Below are positions 25,670 to 34,933 of a DNA stretch of 64,000 nucleotides, piece after piece (position 1 is the stretch's first letter; every line of letters begins with the position of its first letter). Both the position numbers and the translations under genes were made by a program. The stretch covers positions 6,582 to 70,581 of the forward strand of contig CAZYGG010000012.1 of NCBI GenBank assembly GCA_964647585.1, given 5' to 3'. Source of the DNA: CAJINA01 sp964647585 (lineage in GTDB: Bacteria; Desulfobacterota; Desulfobacteria; Desulfobacterales; CAJINA01). Below the pieces are notes generated by a model. The model was not told the DNA's origin. It did no database searches and saw only the letters and a program-made list of their open reading frames with translations.

Positions 25670-26020
25670 TTATCCCAGGCTCTTATCAAACAGCCCCCGG
25701 TCGCGAAACTCCTGGGCCTTGGCATCGTTCCACTGGCCCACCGGCCGCAGGTACCCCACCACCCGGCTGTAAACCTCACAGTCCTGGAAGTTGCGCAACA
25801 GGCTGTCCTTTTGAAAGCAGGCTTCGCATTTCAGGAAAAATCGGTCTTTTTCCGGCTCGTAGATACTGCCGCCGGTAATATGAATGCCATCTTCCATGGG
25901 CAAGGCGGTAACGGTGACACCACAGCCGCAATCGTGGCATTTACCCGGCCATGAAAGGGCATTCTTTTCAGGGTTTTCATCAAAAAGGTCGTGCAGACGC
26001 TCCACGGTCATCATCGTCAT
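25670..26020 (-). CDS. Small protein with NrdD-type C-terminal segment
   Basis: 116 residues. The last 45 (EVYSRVVGYLRPVGQWNDAK and onward) match the C-terminal glycyl-radical region layout of class III anaerobic ribonucleotide reductases, where VYSRVVGYLRP.. precedes the radical glycine; here the end is FRDRGLFDKSLG. The first half holds CHDCGCG and CEAC, candidate zinc ligands. It lacks the large catalytic barrel, so it is either a detached relative of the NrdD tail or a separate zinc protein. GGAG precedes the ATG. The gene stands alone. Confidence 0.6.
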   Translation of the reverse strand: MTMMTVERLHDLFDENPEKNALSWPGKCHDCGCGVTVTALPMEDGIHITGGSIYEPEKDRFFLKCEACFQKDSLLRNFQDCEVYSRVVGYLRPVGQWNDAKAQEFRDRGLFDKSLG

Positions 26021-26390
26021 TGGTCATCTCCTTATCAGGGTGGATCAGCAACGTCATCAAAGATTCAAACAAAGTAGATTAAAAGGATAACGCTATACAT
26101 ATTGTATGTCAATACCCTTTCGAATACTACATATAGTTATTACGGATACATATTCAGATCATGGCAGTCGGATTATTCGGGATCGAAATCGATATCGGAA
26201 TCGAAATCGAGTACTGATTCCGATAGTGATTTCGATATGGCTGGCTTCAACAATCGATTGGTGAGATATCAGTTGCCATATCCTTTGGATTGGTCCGTCC
26301 CACAGTAATATGCAATTCCCCCGGGTCAACCGTGTGCCGAGTTGTACATTGGGGCCATTAATGCTATGTCGGCTTATCTACATAATGTGC
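26021..26390. other. Non-coding AT-rich stretch
   Basis: This holds a run of short GAAATCGATATCGGAATCGA-type repeats (26160-26245) that form internal dyads, and no frame with a start and ribosome site. No gene is supported. Confidence 0.5.
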
Positions 26391-26558
26391 CTATTCTCAA
26401 ACGGTAGATTTTGGTTCAGAGCACGTGTCCGACGTAGCCATCAGGGCGAAGTCGGAAGGCGTAGTGGTTTTAAAACCGCAGGCATAGCATTGGCTATGTT
26501 GAGTTTTAAAAGAACGAAAACGCCGCTCTGGGACGAAAGATGCCGTTTGCGGATATGC
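26391..26558. repeat. Divergent relative of the TAGAAG MITE
   Basis: The left end CTATTCTCAAACGGTAGATT and ATTTTGGTTCA resemble the left end of the TAGAAG family, and the right end, inverted, reads TATCCGCAAACGGCATC. The core differs (GGTTTTAAAACCGCAGGC and its near inverse GAGTTTTAAAAGAACG). It ends 18 bases before the next gene, so it supplies much of that gene's leader. Confidence 0.5.
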
Positions 26559-26575
26559 ACTAAGCTGGAGGCACA

Positions 26576-27097
26576 ATGGGTACCGCGAAAAACAGCAGCA
26601 CCAGCCTTGAAAAAGTGAGTGAAAATCTCGTCAATTTTTCCGTGGACCGGGACGACCTGAATAGAATCATGACCATGCTGCCCGAAGATGAAGCCGTCAA
26701 CCGGGTCACGGTGGAGTATGAAATCCCGCTATTGAAGATCGTGAGCGTCGGTTGGGCCATCGCGTATTTTATGGAGGAACAGCCCGAAAAAAAGGCCCTG
26801 CTGGAATCCTTCTGGCAAGCCATCGACGAATTCTCAAAAGGCCTTTCAGACGTCACCAACCTCACTACCGGCGCCGACATCAACTATTTCCATATGATTA
26901 AAGAGCGGGTGGACACCTATGTCCAGGCCCTGAACATGCAGCCGGACGCAAAAGATCCGGCCGCCGTCATCGGGCCTACTTTTGCAGGCATCTGCAACAC
27001 CCCGGACAACATCCACGTCATCATGACCGGCAACCGGGTATTCAACGCCGCAATTATCGGCGTAAAAGAATATCTGGCCCATATCAATATCACCTGA
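26576..27097 (+). CDS. Conserved-looking hypothetical protein
   Basis: 173 residues, not recognised. The sequence is soluble, mixed alpha/beta in appearance, with EYEIPLLKIVSVGWAIAYFM, an acidic-basic LEKVSENLVNFSVDRDDLN start and a hydrophobic end (NRVFNAAIIGVKEYLAHI). There is no signal peptide or cysteine cluster. GGAGG lies 8 bases before the ATG. It is followed 37 bases later by lnt and may be co-transcribed with it; codon use is like the neighbouring genes, so it is probably a real gene. Confidence 0.7.
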   Translation: MGTAKNSSTSLEKVSENLVNFSVDRDDLNRIMTMLPEDEAVNRVTVEYEIPLLKIVSVGWAIAYFMEEQPEKKALLESFWQAIDEFSKGLSDVTNLTTGADINYFHMIKERVDTYVQALNMQPDAKDPAAVIGPTFAGICNTPDNIHVIMTGNRVFNAAIIGVKEYLAHINIT

Positions 27098-27134
27098 TAC
27101 CAGAGGCTGCCCAGTGACGGGACCGGGATCCGAC

Positions 27135-28688
27135 ATGTCCAGATATAACCTGATTGCTGCCGCGGCCAGCGGCCTGCTGCTTACCCTGGCCTTTCCGACA
27201 ACCGGGCACCCGGTTGTCGCGCTCTTCGCCATGGTACCCCTGCTGCTGGCATTGCGCACCGCCTCTTTTGCCGGTGGTTTCAAGCTGGGTTTTATCACGG
27301 GACTGGTTCACTTCGTTTCCCTCGTCTACTGGGCGGCTTACACCATGAAGATCTACGGCCACCTGCCGCTGTATCTCTGCATCCCCCTGCTGATTCTGCT
27401 GGCCGCCTATCTGGCTCTCTATCCGGCCCTGTTCGCCGGCCTGACGACATTCATCCAGCGCCCGGTTTGGTTGTTAATTGGCGTCCCCGCGTTCTGGACC
27501 GCATCCGAATACCTGCGGGCTACCCTGTTTACCGGGTTTCCCTGGGAACTGCTGGGTTACTCGCAGTATAGCAACCTGCCTTTCATTCAGATCGCGGACA
27601 TTACGGGAATATACGGGATCTCTTTCTGGCTGGCCCTGATCAATGCCGCTGTGTTGCTTGCCAGCCTGGGCTTCAGGCAGCAACGCTGGCAGTCGCAACC
27701 GGTTTCAAGGAAAAGCATCGGGGGCGCCGGCCTGGCGGTTCTGACCGTGTCCTGTTTCCTGTGGGGTTACGGCCTGGACCGTATCCGCACCCTCAATCAG
27801 GAAGCCTCCCGGGCGCCCCATAGAAAAATTTCGGTTTTACAGGGCAATATCGACCAGAACAAAAAGTGGGATCGAAAGTTTCAGAAGGCCACGCTCGAAA
27901 AATATAACGCCCTCTCCCTGCAGACGAGCCGTGAAAAACCGGACCTCATCGTCTGGCCGGAGACCGCAACCCCATTTTTTATCGGCCACAACCGCCCCCT
28001 GACCGCGCTTTTGCAAACCGGTATCCGCCAGACCCACGCCGACCATCTCATCGGTACCCCTACGGCTATACGGCACAATGATCGCACGGCTTACCGCAAT
28101 AGCGCCCTTTTGTTTGATGCCCGGGCCGGGCTTGTCGATCACTATGAGAAGGCTCACCTCGTCCCTTTCGGCGAGTACGTCCCCTTCAAAGAGTGGCTGC
28201 CCTTCCTGGGAAAAATGGTCGCCCAGGTCGGTGATTTCATACCCGGACCGGCCGGTAAGGCCATTGCCTGGCAGGGCCGGCATCTGGGCGTTCAAATCTG
28301 CTATGAAATCATTTTTCCAGAGCTTTCCCGGGCAATGGTGCAAAACAAAACGGATATACTGATCAACATCACCAATGACGCCTGGTTCGGGAAAACCAGC
28401 GCTCCCCGCCAGCACTTTTCCATGGCGGTCTTCCGGGCTATTGAAAACCGCCGAGCGCTGGCCCGGGCCGCCAACACGGGCATCAGCGGCTTCATCGACC
28501 CCGTCGGCCGAATCATCAGGGCCTCTGAATTGAATACCGCGACAACCCTGACCCAGGCACTGCCGCTTATGACGGCCACCAGCATCTATACCTCAGCCGG
28601 AGACATCTTCGCCCTGGGGTGCCTGGTCGTCACGCTCTTTGTCGCCGGCCGGGGACTCCTCTACCGATGCCGCAAGCGAAAGTCTTGA
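27135..28688 (+). CDS. lnt: Apolipoprotein N-acyltransferase
   Basis: About 517 residues; transfers the third acyl chain onto the N-terminal cysteine of lipoproteins in the inner membrane. Several N-terminal membrane helices are followed by a nitrilase-type domain with all three catalytic residues in context: Glu in VWPETATPF, Lys in HYEKAHLVPFGEY, Cys in GVQICYEIIFPE. The tail has a last membrane helix. The ATG at 27135 is chosen; a GTG at 27114 with AGAGG upstream is also possible. Presence of Lnt supports a Gram-negative envelope. Confidence 0.93.
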   Translation: MSRYNLIAAAASGLLLTLAFPTTGHPVVALFAMVPLLLALRTASFAGGFKLGFITGLVHFVSLVYWAAYTMKIYGHLPLYLCIPLLILLAAYLALYPALFAGLTTFIQRPVWLLIGVPAFWTASEYLRATLFTGFPWELLGYSQYSNLPFIQIADITGIYGISFWLALINAAVLLASLGFRQQRWQSQPVSRKSIGGAGLAVLTVSCFLWGYGLDRIRTLNQEASRAPHRKISVLQGNIDQNKKWDRKFQKATLEKYNALSLQTSREKPDLIVWPETATPFFIGHNRPLTALLQTGIRQTHADHLIGTPTAIRHNDRTAYRNSALLFDARAGLVDHYEKAHLVPFGEYVPFKEWLPFLGKMVAQVGDFIPGPAGKAIAWQGRHLGVQICYEIIFPELSRAMVQNKTDILINITNDAWFGKTSAPRQHFSMAVFRAIENRRALARAANTGISGFIDPVGRIIRASELNTATTLTQALPLMTATSIYTSAGDIFALGCLVVTLFVAGRGLLYRCRKRKS

Positions 28689-29122
28689 GTGCCCATTGCC
28701 GCCAGCGGCGTGCCAGGCGACTTCAGCGAAAAACAAATTGCATGATAGCCATATTATGGTGTAATAAATCGTTTCACATGCTATCGTAGGACTATTAAGC
28801 AATAGCGTTTGCAAGAAAAGTGTTCCGATACCGGTGGCCCGGTAATCGTATTGGAGTTATCACAAATATTGAGCCTGCTCCTCTGCAAACGCTATCAAGG
28901 GTTTCCCGTTTTGCCGCTCTCCTGGGTTACCGAGCTGGGAGCCTTCGCTGTGTCAAATTCTTTAAATCTGTCAAGCGTTTAGGTGTTTTTAATCGAATCA
29001 TTTGATAGCAGTTGCCATTACCGGTCAAGATTCGTGTGTTAGCCCGTTATGCCTTTTATGGTAAAGTCGCGAGCAACCAGAACGTGTGTTTGACAACTGG
29101 TATTTACGAAAGGGGTTCAGCC
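28689..29122. other. Intergenic region before prfB
   Basis: No gene is supported. AATAGCGTTTGCAAG near 28801 and CTGCAAACGCTATCAAGG near 28884 form an inverted pair about 70 bases apart, perhaps the edges of a degraded element. The prfB leader occupies the end. Confidence 0.4.
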
Positions 29123-30221
29123 ATGTCCGCCGAATTGAAACAAAAGATAAAAGGACTTCATCAGAAACTTGAAGATCTCCGGGGTTATCTTTGACCTGGC
29201 GGGCAAACAAAAAAGACTGGAAGAAATCGAACACCTGCTGTCCAGGGACGGTTTCTGGGACCAGCCCGAAAAATCAACTGCCATCCTGAAAGAACGGACC
29301 CGAATTTCCGCTAAAATTGATGCGTTTACTTCCCTGGCCGATGGACTGGAGGAGAGCGAACTCCTGCACGAGTTGGCCGTGGAAGAGTCGGATGACGAGA
29401 GCCTCGCCGAAGCGACCCAGCAGGTGGCCGCCATGGAAAAGGGCATCGACAAGCTCAGCCTTGAAATGATGCTTAACGGGGAGTCCGACCAGAACAATGC
29501 CATCGTTTCCATCAACGCCGGAGCCGGTGGCACCGAGGCTCAGGACTGGGCTGAAATGCTGTTTCGCATGTACCTGCGGTGGATTGAAAAAAAGGGATTC
29601 AAGCCGTCCATTCTGGATTACCAGCCCGGAGATGAGGCCGGCATTAAAGGGGTAACCATGACGGTTAGCGGTATGAACGCCTACGGGTACCTCAAATCGG
29701 AAAACGGGGTTCACCGCCTGGTGCGCATTTCCCCGTTCAATGCCAGCGGAAAACGCCATACCTCTTTCGCCTCAGTGTTTGTCTATCCCGAACTGGACCA
29801 GGAAATCGTCATCGATGTGGAAGAAAAGGACCTGCGCATAGATGTTTACCGGGCCAGTGGCGCCGGTGGGCAGCATGTCAACAAAACGTCAAGCGCCGTG
29901 AGGATCACCCACCTGCCAAGCGGTATCGTTGTGCAATGCCAGCAGGAAAAATCCCAGCACCGCAATAAAGAGATGGCCATGAAAGTCCTCAAGGCCAGGT
30001 TATTCCAGAACGAGAAAAAGCGGCAGGATGAAAAACTCCAGGAAATACATGACGGCAAGGACGACATCGGCTTTGGCAGCCAGATCCGTTCCTATGTCCT
30101 GCACCCTTATCAAATGGTAAAAGATCACCGTATCGGCCTGGACATCGGCAATGTGAACCAGGTGCTGGACGGCGGCATCGACCCGTTCATCGAAGGGGTC
30201 CTGCTGGCCGGCATATCCTGA
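29123..30221 (+). CDS. prfB: Peptide chain release factor 2, programmed +1 frameshift
   Basis: The first frame encodes MSAELKQKIKGLHQKLEDLR plus GYL and stops at TGA (29192-29194). Shifting +1 at CTT-TGA-C continues as DLAGKQKRL to 30221, giving 365 residues, the same as E. coli RF2. The shift site is canonical: CGGGGTTATCTTTGAC with a Shine-Dalgarno-like GGGG upstream. The RF2 stop-codon motif SPF lies near residues 203-205 and the hydrolysis motif GGQ near 248-250. It ends UGA-terminated peptides and autoregulates through the internal UGA. AGGGG precedes the ATG. Its stop overlaps the next gene's start (TGATG). Confidence 0.96.
29182..29195 (+). promoter_or_regulatory. prfB programmed frameshift site
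   Basis: GGGTTATCTTTGAC: the slippery CTT codon followed by UGA and C, with an internal Shine-Dalgarno-like stretch 3-6 bases upstream. When RF2 is low the ribosome slips +1 and reads GAC, completing RF2. Confidence 0.93.
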
Positions 30222-30766
30222 TGAAACCAATCGAAATTATACAAGAATTCTGCCAGCCTGGCTCAAAGGGGTACGCAACCCTGGTCCACCACAGCGAACA
30301 GGTGACCCACAAGGCGCTCGCAATCGCTGAAAAGGTCCCCGACCTTAAACCGGACCTGGACTTTATCGCGGAAGCCGCCATGCTGCACGACATCGGGATT
30401 GTTAGGACCGCTGCGGAAACACTGGGCTGCAGCGGCCGTCACCCCTACCTCATGCACGGAACCCTGGGCCGTAAAATGCTGGATGAAAAGGATCTGCCCC
30501 GCCATGCCCTGGTCTGTGAAAGACATGTGGGGGTGGGCATATCGGCTGAAGACATTGTCAGCCACGCCCTGCCGCTACCCGTCCGTGACATGCGCCCGGT
30601 TTCCATCGAAGAGCAGATTATCTGCTACGCAGACAAGTTTTATTCGAAAAACGGTGATGGCAATGGCCAGGAGAAGTCAATTCCGGTGATCCTGGAAGAG
30701 ATCGCCGCCTACGGCCCTGGTAAGGTTGACCGATTTAAACGCTGGTTGGAGATGTTCAGCAACTGA
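30221..30766 (+). CDS. HD-domain phosphohydrolase
   Basis: 181 residues with the metal-binding layout of HDIG proteins: His in VHHSEQV, HDIG in AMLHDIGIV, a conserved HGTLGRKML histidine, CERHVGVG and ADKFYSKNG. It is likely a nucleotidase or phosphodiesterase acting on a small phosphate compound. Start and the prfB stop overlap by one base (TGATG), so translation is probably coupled. The prfB-HD pairing suggests a housekeeping role, but the substrate is unknown. Confidence 0.88.
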   Translation: MKPIEIIQEFCQPGSKGYATLVHHSEQVTHKALAIAEKVPDLKPDLDFIAEAAMLHDIGIVRTAAETLGCSGRHPYLMHGTLGRKMLDEKDLPRHALVCERHVGVGISAEDIVSHALPLPVRDMRPVSIEEQIICYADKFYSKNGDGNGQEKSIPVILEEIAAYGPGKVDRFKRWLEMFSN

Positions 30767-30832
30767 GTGAAGGCCGCAAATCGCCGTCACCGGATATTAG
30801 ATAATTCGAAAGATCTGGGTAGCGCGGTTGTT

Positions 30833-30965
30833 CACCCTCCCCCGGCCCCTCCCGTCAAGGGAGGGGAGAGAAGTCGCCGCCAACCGAAATAAAGCCGTAG
30901 GTCTCCTTCTTAGTGATCTTTTCTAAAAAAGCTCCCCTCCCCTTGCGGGAGGGGCCGGGGGAGGG
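30833..30965. repeat. GC-rich palindrome-ended element, copy 1
   Basis: The left end CACCCTCCCCCGGCCCCTCC, CGTCAAGGGAGGGGAG and the right end CTCCCCTCCCCTTGCGGGAG, GGGCCGGGGGAGGG form inverted repeats around about 65 bases of unique spacer. The same design occurs at 37224-37348 and 37845-37969. It lies downstream of the HD gene. Confidence 0.75.
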
Positions 30966-31027
30966 GGCTGTCGCAAATAAGGCAAACGCCACTTTCAACA
31001 AACCGACCGCCTGCATCCACACATAAA

Positions 31028-31061
31028 AAGGGTCCACCGGAAATATTTCCGGTGGACCCTT
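31028..31061 (-). terminator. Perfect-stem terminator after nfnB
   Basis: AAGGGTCCACCGGAAA pairs with TTTCCGGTGGACCCTT across TA; on the minus strand the stem is followed by TTTTTATG. It lies about 100 bases past the nfnB stop and terminates the nfnA-nfnB transcript. Confidence 0.85.
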
Positions 31062-31157
31062 CAACTTTTAGCACGTAACAAGTAATTCGTTCACTGTTCT
31101 GCATTTTTAAGGTTCTTGGTTTTAACCCTTGAACCCAGAACGTTGAACCTACCTGAT

Positions 31158-32558
31158 TTACCACCCCATCTCAAGAAACTTATCAATTGAGTTGGCGGCC
31201 AGTCTCCCGGCCCCCATGGCGAGGATAACCGTAGCTGCTCCGGTAACGATATCACCCCCGGCCCAGACCCCACGTTTGGTGGTTTTCCCGCTCTCCGGGT
31301 CTGCAATAACATAGCCCCACTGGTTCAGTTTCATATCGGGGGTTTCACTGGTCAGCAGCGGGTTGGCCCCGGAACCGACAGCGACGATGCACAGGTCGCA
31401 CTCGATCTCGAACTCGGAGCCCTTGATGGGCACCGGGCTTCTGCGCCCGGACTCATCCGGTTCACCCAGTTCCATTTGGAGGCACTCCATACCGGTCAGG
31501 CGGCCTTTCTCATTGCCCAGGTATTTGGTTGGGTTGGTCAGCAGAAAGAGTTCAATGCCCTCTTCCTCGGCGTGGTGGATTTCAGCACCCCGAGCCGGCA
31601 TCTCGTCTCGGGATCGGCGATAAACAATCTTGACGTTCTCCGCGCCCAGCCGCATGGCGGTCCGGGCTGAGTCCATGGCGACGTTTCCGGCCCCGAGGAC
31701 CACCACGTTTTTACCCATGGGAATCGGGGTGTCTACTTTAGGAAATTCGTAGGCTTTCATCAGGTTGGCCCGGGTGAGGTATTCATTGGCCGACAGGATG
31801 CCCACATAGTTTTCCCCGGGAATGTTCATAAACCGCGGAAGTCCGGCGCCCACACCCACATATACCGCATCATATCCCTGCTCAAACAGCTCGTCCAGGG
31901 AGACCGTCCGACCTACAACAGCATTGCACTCCACCTTGACACCGAGCCGCTCCAGGAAATTGACTTCCTGGGAAACGATGGCCTTTGGCAGCCGGAATTC
32001 GGGGATACCGTAAACCAACACGCCGCCCGGTTTATGAAATGCTTCCAGAATGGTTACGTCATGGCCCTTTTGAATCAAATCACCCGCCACGGTGAGCCCT
32101 GATGGCCCGGATCCAACCACCGCCACTTTTTTCCCGGTCTTCGCCTGGGTCGGCGGAAGTTCACCAGTGCCATTTTCTCTTTCGTAATCCGCGCAGAAAC
32201 GTTCGAGGTTGCCGATGGCCACCGCCTCGCCTTTTTTGCCGACGATGCACTTGCCTTCACACTGAATTTCCTGGGGGCATACCCGCCCGCAAACAGCCGG
32301 CAGGGCGTTCTGGCTCCACAGGTTGCGGATAGCACCCGTAAAATCACCTTCCGTAATCAAATTGATAAACCCGGGAATATCCACTTCTACCGGACAACCG
32401 GCAACGCAGCCCGGCTTTTTGCACTGCAGGCAGCGGGCGGCCTCTTCCTGGGCCATTTTCACCGTATATCCGGTGGGAACTTCTAGAAAGTTATGTGCCC
32501 GTACCTGTGCTTCCTGCTCCGGCATCGCGACGCGGGGAACCTTATTTTTTTTAGCCAT
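31158..32558 (-). CDS. nfnB: NADPH-linked Nfn large subunit / glutamate-synthase-small-subunit-like
   Basis: 466 residues, the usual size. The N-terminal cluster-binding part has C43-x2-C46-x4-C51-x3-C55 (CLQCKKPGCVAGC) and CGRVCPQEIQCEGKC, typical of the GltD/NfnB family, followed by two Rossmann folds (VVGSGPSGLTVAG, VVLGAGNVAMDSA) and the C-terminal IVTGAATVILAMGAGRLAA. Alone it would be called glutamate synthase small chain, but the nfnA homologue directly upstream in the same direction indicates the electron-bifurcating NADH-dependent ferredoxin:NADP+ oxidoreductase, which couples NADPH, NAD(H) and ferredoxin pools. GGAGGAGA precedes the ATG. Confidence 0.9.
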   Translation of the reverse strand: MAKKNKVPRVAMPEQEAQVRAHNFLEVPTGYTVKMAQEEAARCLQCKKPGCVAGCPVEVDIPGFINLITEGDFTGAIRNLWSQNALPAVCGRVCPQEIQCEGKCIVGKKGEAVAIGNLERFCADYERENGTGELPPTQAKTGKKVAVVGSGPSGLTVAGDLIQKGHDVTILEAFHKPGGVLVYGIPEFRLPKAIVSQEVNFLERLGVKVECNAVVGRTVSLDELFEQGYDAVYVGVGAGLPRFMNIPGENYVGILSANEYLTRANLMKAYEFPKVDTPIPMGKNVVVLGAGNVAMDSARTAMRLGAENVKIVYRRSRDEMPARGAEIHHAEEEGIELFLLTNPTKYLGNEKGRLTGMECLQMELGEPDESGRRSPVPIKGSEFEIECDLCIVAVGSGANPLLTSETPDMKLNQWGYVIADPESGKTTKRGVWAGGDIVTGAATVILAMGAGRLAANSIDKFLEMGW

Positions 32559-32636
32559 TTTCTCCTCCGTAAAAAATATAACCGTGACTGTGGTCCTGTT
32601 AAAGCTGTGCAGGACTTCTCCAGCGATTGTTCAATG

Positions 32637-33473
32637 TTATTGAGCGTCGCGAAGGGTGCAGTACTCTTCGTGACACTTTTTTTCCTCTTCAAGATAGGCC
32701 TGCAGCCTGAGCATCAACTCATCATAATCGACCTTGTGGCCGTCAAATTCAGGACCATCAACACAGGCGAATTTAGTTTCGCCGCCCACGGTGACCCGGC
32801 AACCGCCGCACATCCCGGTGCCATCAACCATAATCGGATTGAGGCTGACCATGGTCGCGACATTGTATTCCTTGGTAATATTGCTGACCGCCTTCATCAT
32901 GGGCACCGGCCCAATCCCCACCACCAGTTTCACATCGCCGCCCTCAAGGACCTCTTTCATCACATCCGTCACAAAGCCGTGATGGCCATAAGATCCGTCG
33001 TCCGTGCAAACCCTCAGATCGTGGGAAGCCGCGCCCATTTCCTTTTCAAGAATCAACAGATCTTTGTTCCGGGCGCCGATGATGCAGGTTACATCGTTGC
33101 CGACCTCTTTCAGGGCCCTGGTAATCGGATGTAAAACCGCCACGCCGGTACCGCCGCCGACACAGACGACTTTACCCACCTTTTCGACATGCGTAGCTTT
33201 ACCGAGGGGACCGATAACGTCCTGAAAGTCATCGCCAACCGCAAGGTCTCTGAAAATTGCCGTTGATTTGCCCACAACCATGTAAATGATTGTAATGGTA
33301 CCTTTTTCCGGGTCCGTATCGGCCATGGTAAGCGGAATTCGTTCGCCTTCCGCGTTGGCTTTCAGGATTACGAACTGACCGGGTTTGGCTTTTTGGGCTA
33401 TCAGGGGCGCCTCTATCTCGTTTAGAATAACGGTCCCTTCTGCCATCTCTTCGCGTCTAACGATTTTAAACAT
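32637..33473 (-). CDS. nfnA: NfnA: FAD/NAD-binding, 2Fe-2S electron-bifurcating subunit
   Basis: 278 residues of the ferredoxin-NADP reductase / dihydroorotate dehydrogenase K fold: the flavin segment GERIPLTMAD, the NAD-binding VCVGGGTGVAVLHP, and the 2Fe-2S ligands MCGGCRV and KFACVDGPEF. The ATG at 33473 is chosen for its GGAGG box and the family start MFKIVRREEM; the frame stays open 41 codons upstream. nfnB follows after about 80 bases. The pair is common in sulfate reducers and clostridia. Confidence 0.92.
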   Translation of the reverse strand: MFKIVRREEMAEGTVILNEIEAPLIAQKAKPGQFVILKANAEGERIPLTMADTDPEKGTITIIYMVVGKSTAIFRDLAVGDDFQDVIGPLGKATHVEKVGKVVCVGGGTGVAVLHPITRALKEVGNDVTCIIGARNKDLLILEKEMGAASHDLRVCTDDGSYGHHGFVTDVMKEVLEGGDVKLVVGIGPVPMMKAVSNITKEYNVATMVSLNPIMVDGTGMCGGCRVTVGGETKFACVDGPEFDGHKVDYDELMLRLQAYLEEEKKCHEEYCTLRDAQ

Positions 33474-33833
33474 TGCTGACCTCCGGGCGTAAATCGCCGT
33501 ACATGATTTAGTTAATGCCGCTGTAAAAAGGATAGAGCCCTTCTGTGAACTGGAGCGAGCAGGAACAAAAGCAGCGTACTTAGCAGTGTCGCGCATTCTT
33601 AGAATGATCTCTCGCTGAACGGGTATTACCTGTCTTTACGTTGGCCTCCAAAAATGGTTTTCTATATATGAAATTTTCAAAAAAATCAAATAAGCATATA
33701 CTCAATATAAAAGCAACCCTATTTATAGAACTCATCTCGAAGAGGGATACTATTGAACAGAAAGCCTCCTTGTGGTAAACCGCCAGCAACCTTCAGGTTT
33801 TCCCGGTAAAAAATGTAGCCAAGGAAAGGTATC
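33474..33833. other. Divergent intergenic region nfnA / tatD
   Basis: An AT-rich segment (33645-33730) probably carries the promoters of the two divergent genes, but no box pair is convincing enough to assign. No small gene with start and ribosome site was found. Confidence 0.4.
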
Positions 33834-34616
33834 ATGCAGCTATTTGACAGCCACTGCCACCTCGATGATCCATCTTTTGAGAAAGACTGGCCCCAGATCC
33901 TTGGACGGATGGCCGCAAATGGTGTCAACGCAGCCATGATTGCCGGCATCAACCTGGAACGGTCCACCAGAGCCCTGGAATTGGCCGAATCGCACACCGG
34001 ATTTTACGCATCGGTCGGGGTTCATCCCCATGATGCTGTCGATTGCAGTGAATCCGTAATAAACACCCTGGCAACCCTGGCGCGTAACCCCAAGATCAGG
34101 GCCTGGGGTGAGATCGGACTCGATTTCAACCGGATGTACTCCCCGCGGGACATTCAGGAAAAGTGGTTTATCCGGCAGCTTGAAACTGCGGATGCCCTAA
34201 ACCTGCCCATTATTTTTCATGAACGCGACAGCCAGGGACGTTTACTGGAACTGCTGCACAACCGGCCCAATGCAAAACGAACCGGGGTGGTCCACTGTTT
34301 CAGCGGAACCAGCGCGGAGCTTGAGCACTATTTAGAAATGGGTTTTTACATAGGGATTACCGGCATTGTCACCATTCAGAAAAGGGGCCGCCAGCTCCGC
34401 GAACAGGTGGGCCTGATCCCATCTGATCGACTTCTCATCGAAACCGACGCACCTTACCTGACCCCGGCTCCCCAGAAAAACAAGCACCGCCGCAACGAAC
34501 CTGCCTTTGTTCGATCGGTGCTGATCAGACTGGCAGAAGTCCTGGACGCAGACCCGGAAAGCCTGGCCGGTACCATCTGGGACAACACCTGCCGTCTGTT
34601 CGATATTCAGCTTTAA
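33834..34616 (+). CDS. tatD: TatD-family metal-dependent deoxyribonuclease
   Basis: 260 residues. All TatD metal-site segments are visible: DSHCHLDD, GVHPHD, GEIGLDF, IFHERDS, VVHCFSG and IETDAPYL. It is a cytoplasmic 3'-5' exonuclease / DNA-repair or quality-control enzyme; the exact role in bacteria is unsettled. AAGGAAAGG precedes the ATG. It stands alone, with a MITE-like element behind it. Confidence 0.93.
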   Translation: MQLFDSHCHLDDPSFEKDWPQILGRMAANGVNAAMIAGINLERSTRALELAESHTGFYASVGVHPHDAVDCSESVINTLATLARNPKIRAWGEIGLDFNRMYSPRDIQEKWFIRQLETADALNLPIIFHERDSQGRLLELLHNRPNAKRTGVVHCFSGTSAELEHYLEMGFYIGITGIVTIQKRGRQLREQVGLIPSDRLLIETDAPYLTPAPQKNKHRRNEPAFVRSVLIRLAEVLDADPESLAGTIWDNTCRLFDIQL

Positions 34617-34649
34617 CAACCCTGATATCTCTCCAAACAATCCACTGGA

Positions 34650-34876
34650 AAACTATACCGAATCAGCTCATCCCGTAATTTTGTCGCTCTGCGCGCAGCG
34701 AAGAGTCCCCTGCAAGTTAAGGCCATGCTCAATGTGAGGGATTCTTCGTCGCCTGTCGGGCGTCTTGTGCGGCGTAGCCCATGGGGCGAAGACGTAAGCC
34801 TTTGGCGAAGACTGGTTTCACTCCTCAGAATGACAGACTAGCTCAATCGGAACCCATTTTTGGAAATGGCTATAAA
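34650..34876. repeat. Inverted-repeat MITE-like element, copy C
   Basis: Same family as 1084-1210 and 8509-8686: TTGTCGCTCTGCGCGCAGCG, AGAGTCCCC, then CTCCTCAGAATGACAGACTA and GGAACCCATTTTTGGAAATG. It is longer by an insert (GCGTCTTGTGCGGCGTAGCC). It fills the space between tatD and the dnaK promoter. Confidence 0.75.
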
Positions 34877-34933
34877 GACCCTCCAAATTGGGGACTTGTA
34901 CCCTATCAAACCAATATTAAATCGAGTTGAGGC

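Noticed and set aside
26155..26245. Short GAAATCGATATCGGAATCGA repeats as a possible CRISPR
   Set aside because: Repeats are degenerate, unevenly spaced, and lack unique spacers and cas genes.
29012..29122. N-terminal extension of prfB by 37 codons
   Set aside because: A good ribosome site precedes the ATG at 29123, and the resulting length equals known RF2.
31158..32558. Glutamate synthase small subunit as the sole call
   Set aside because: The adjacent nfnA homologue and absence of a large GltB subunit favour NfnB.
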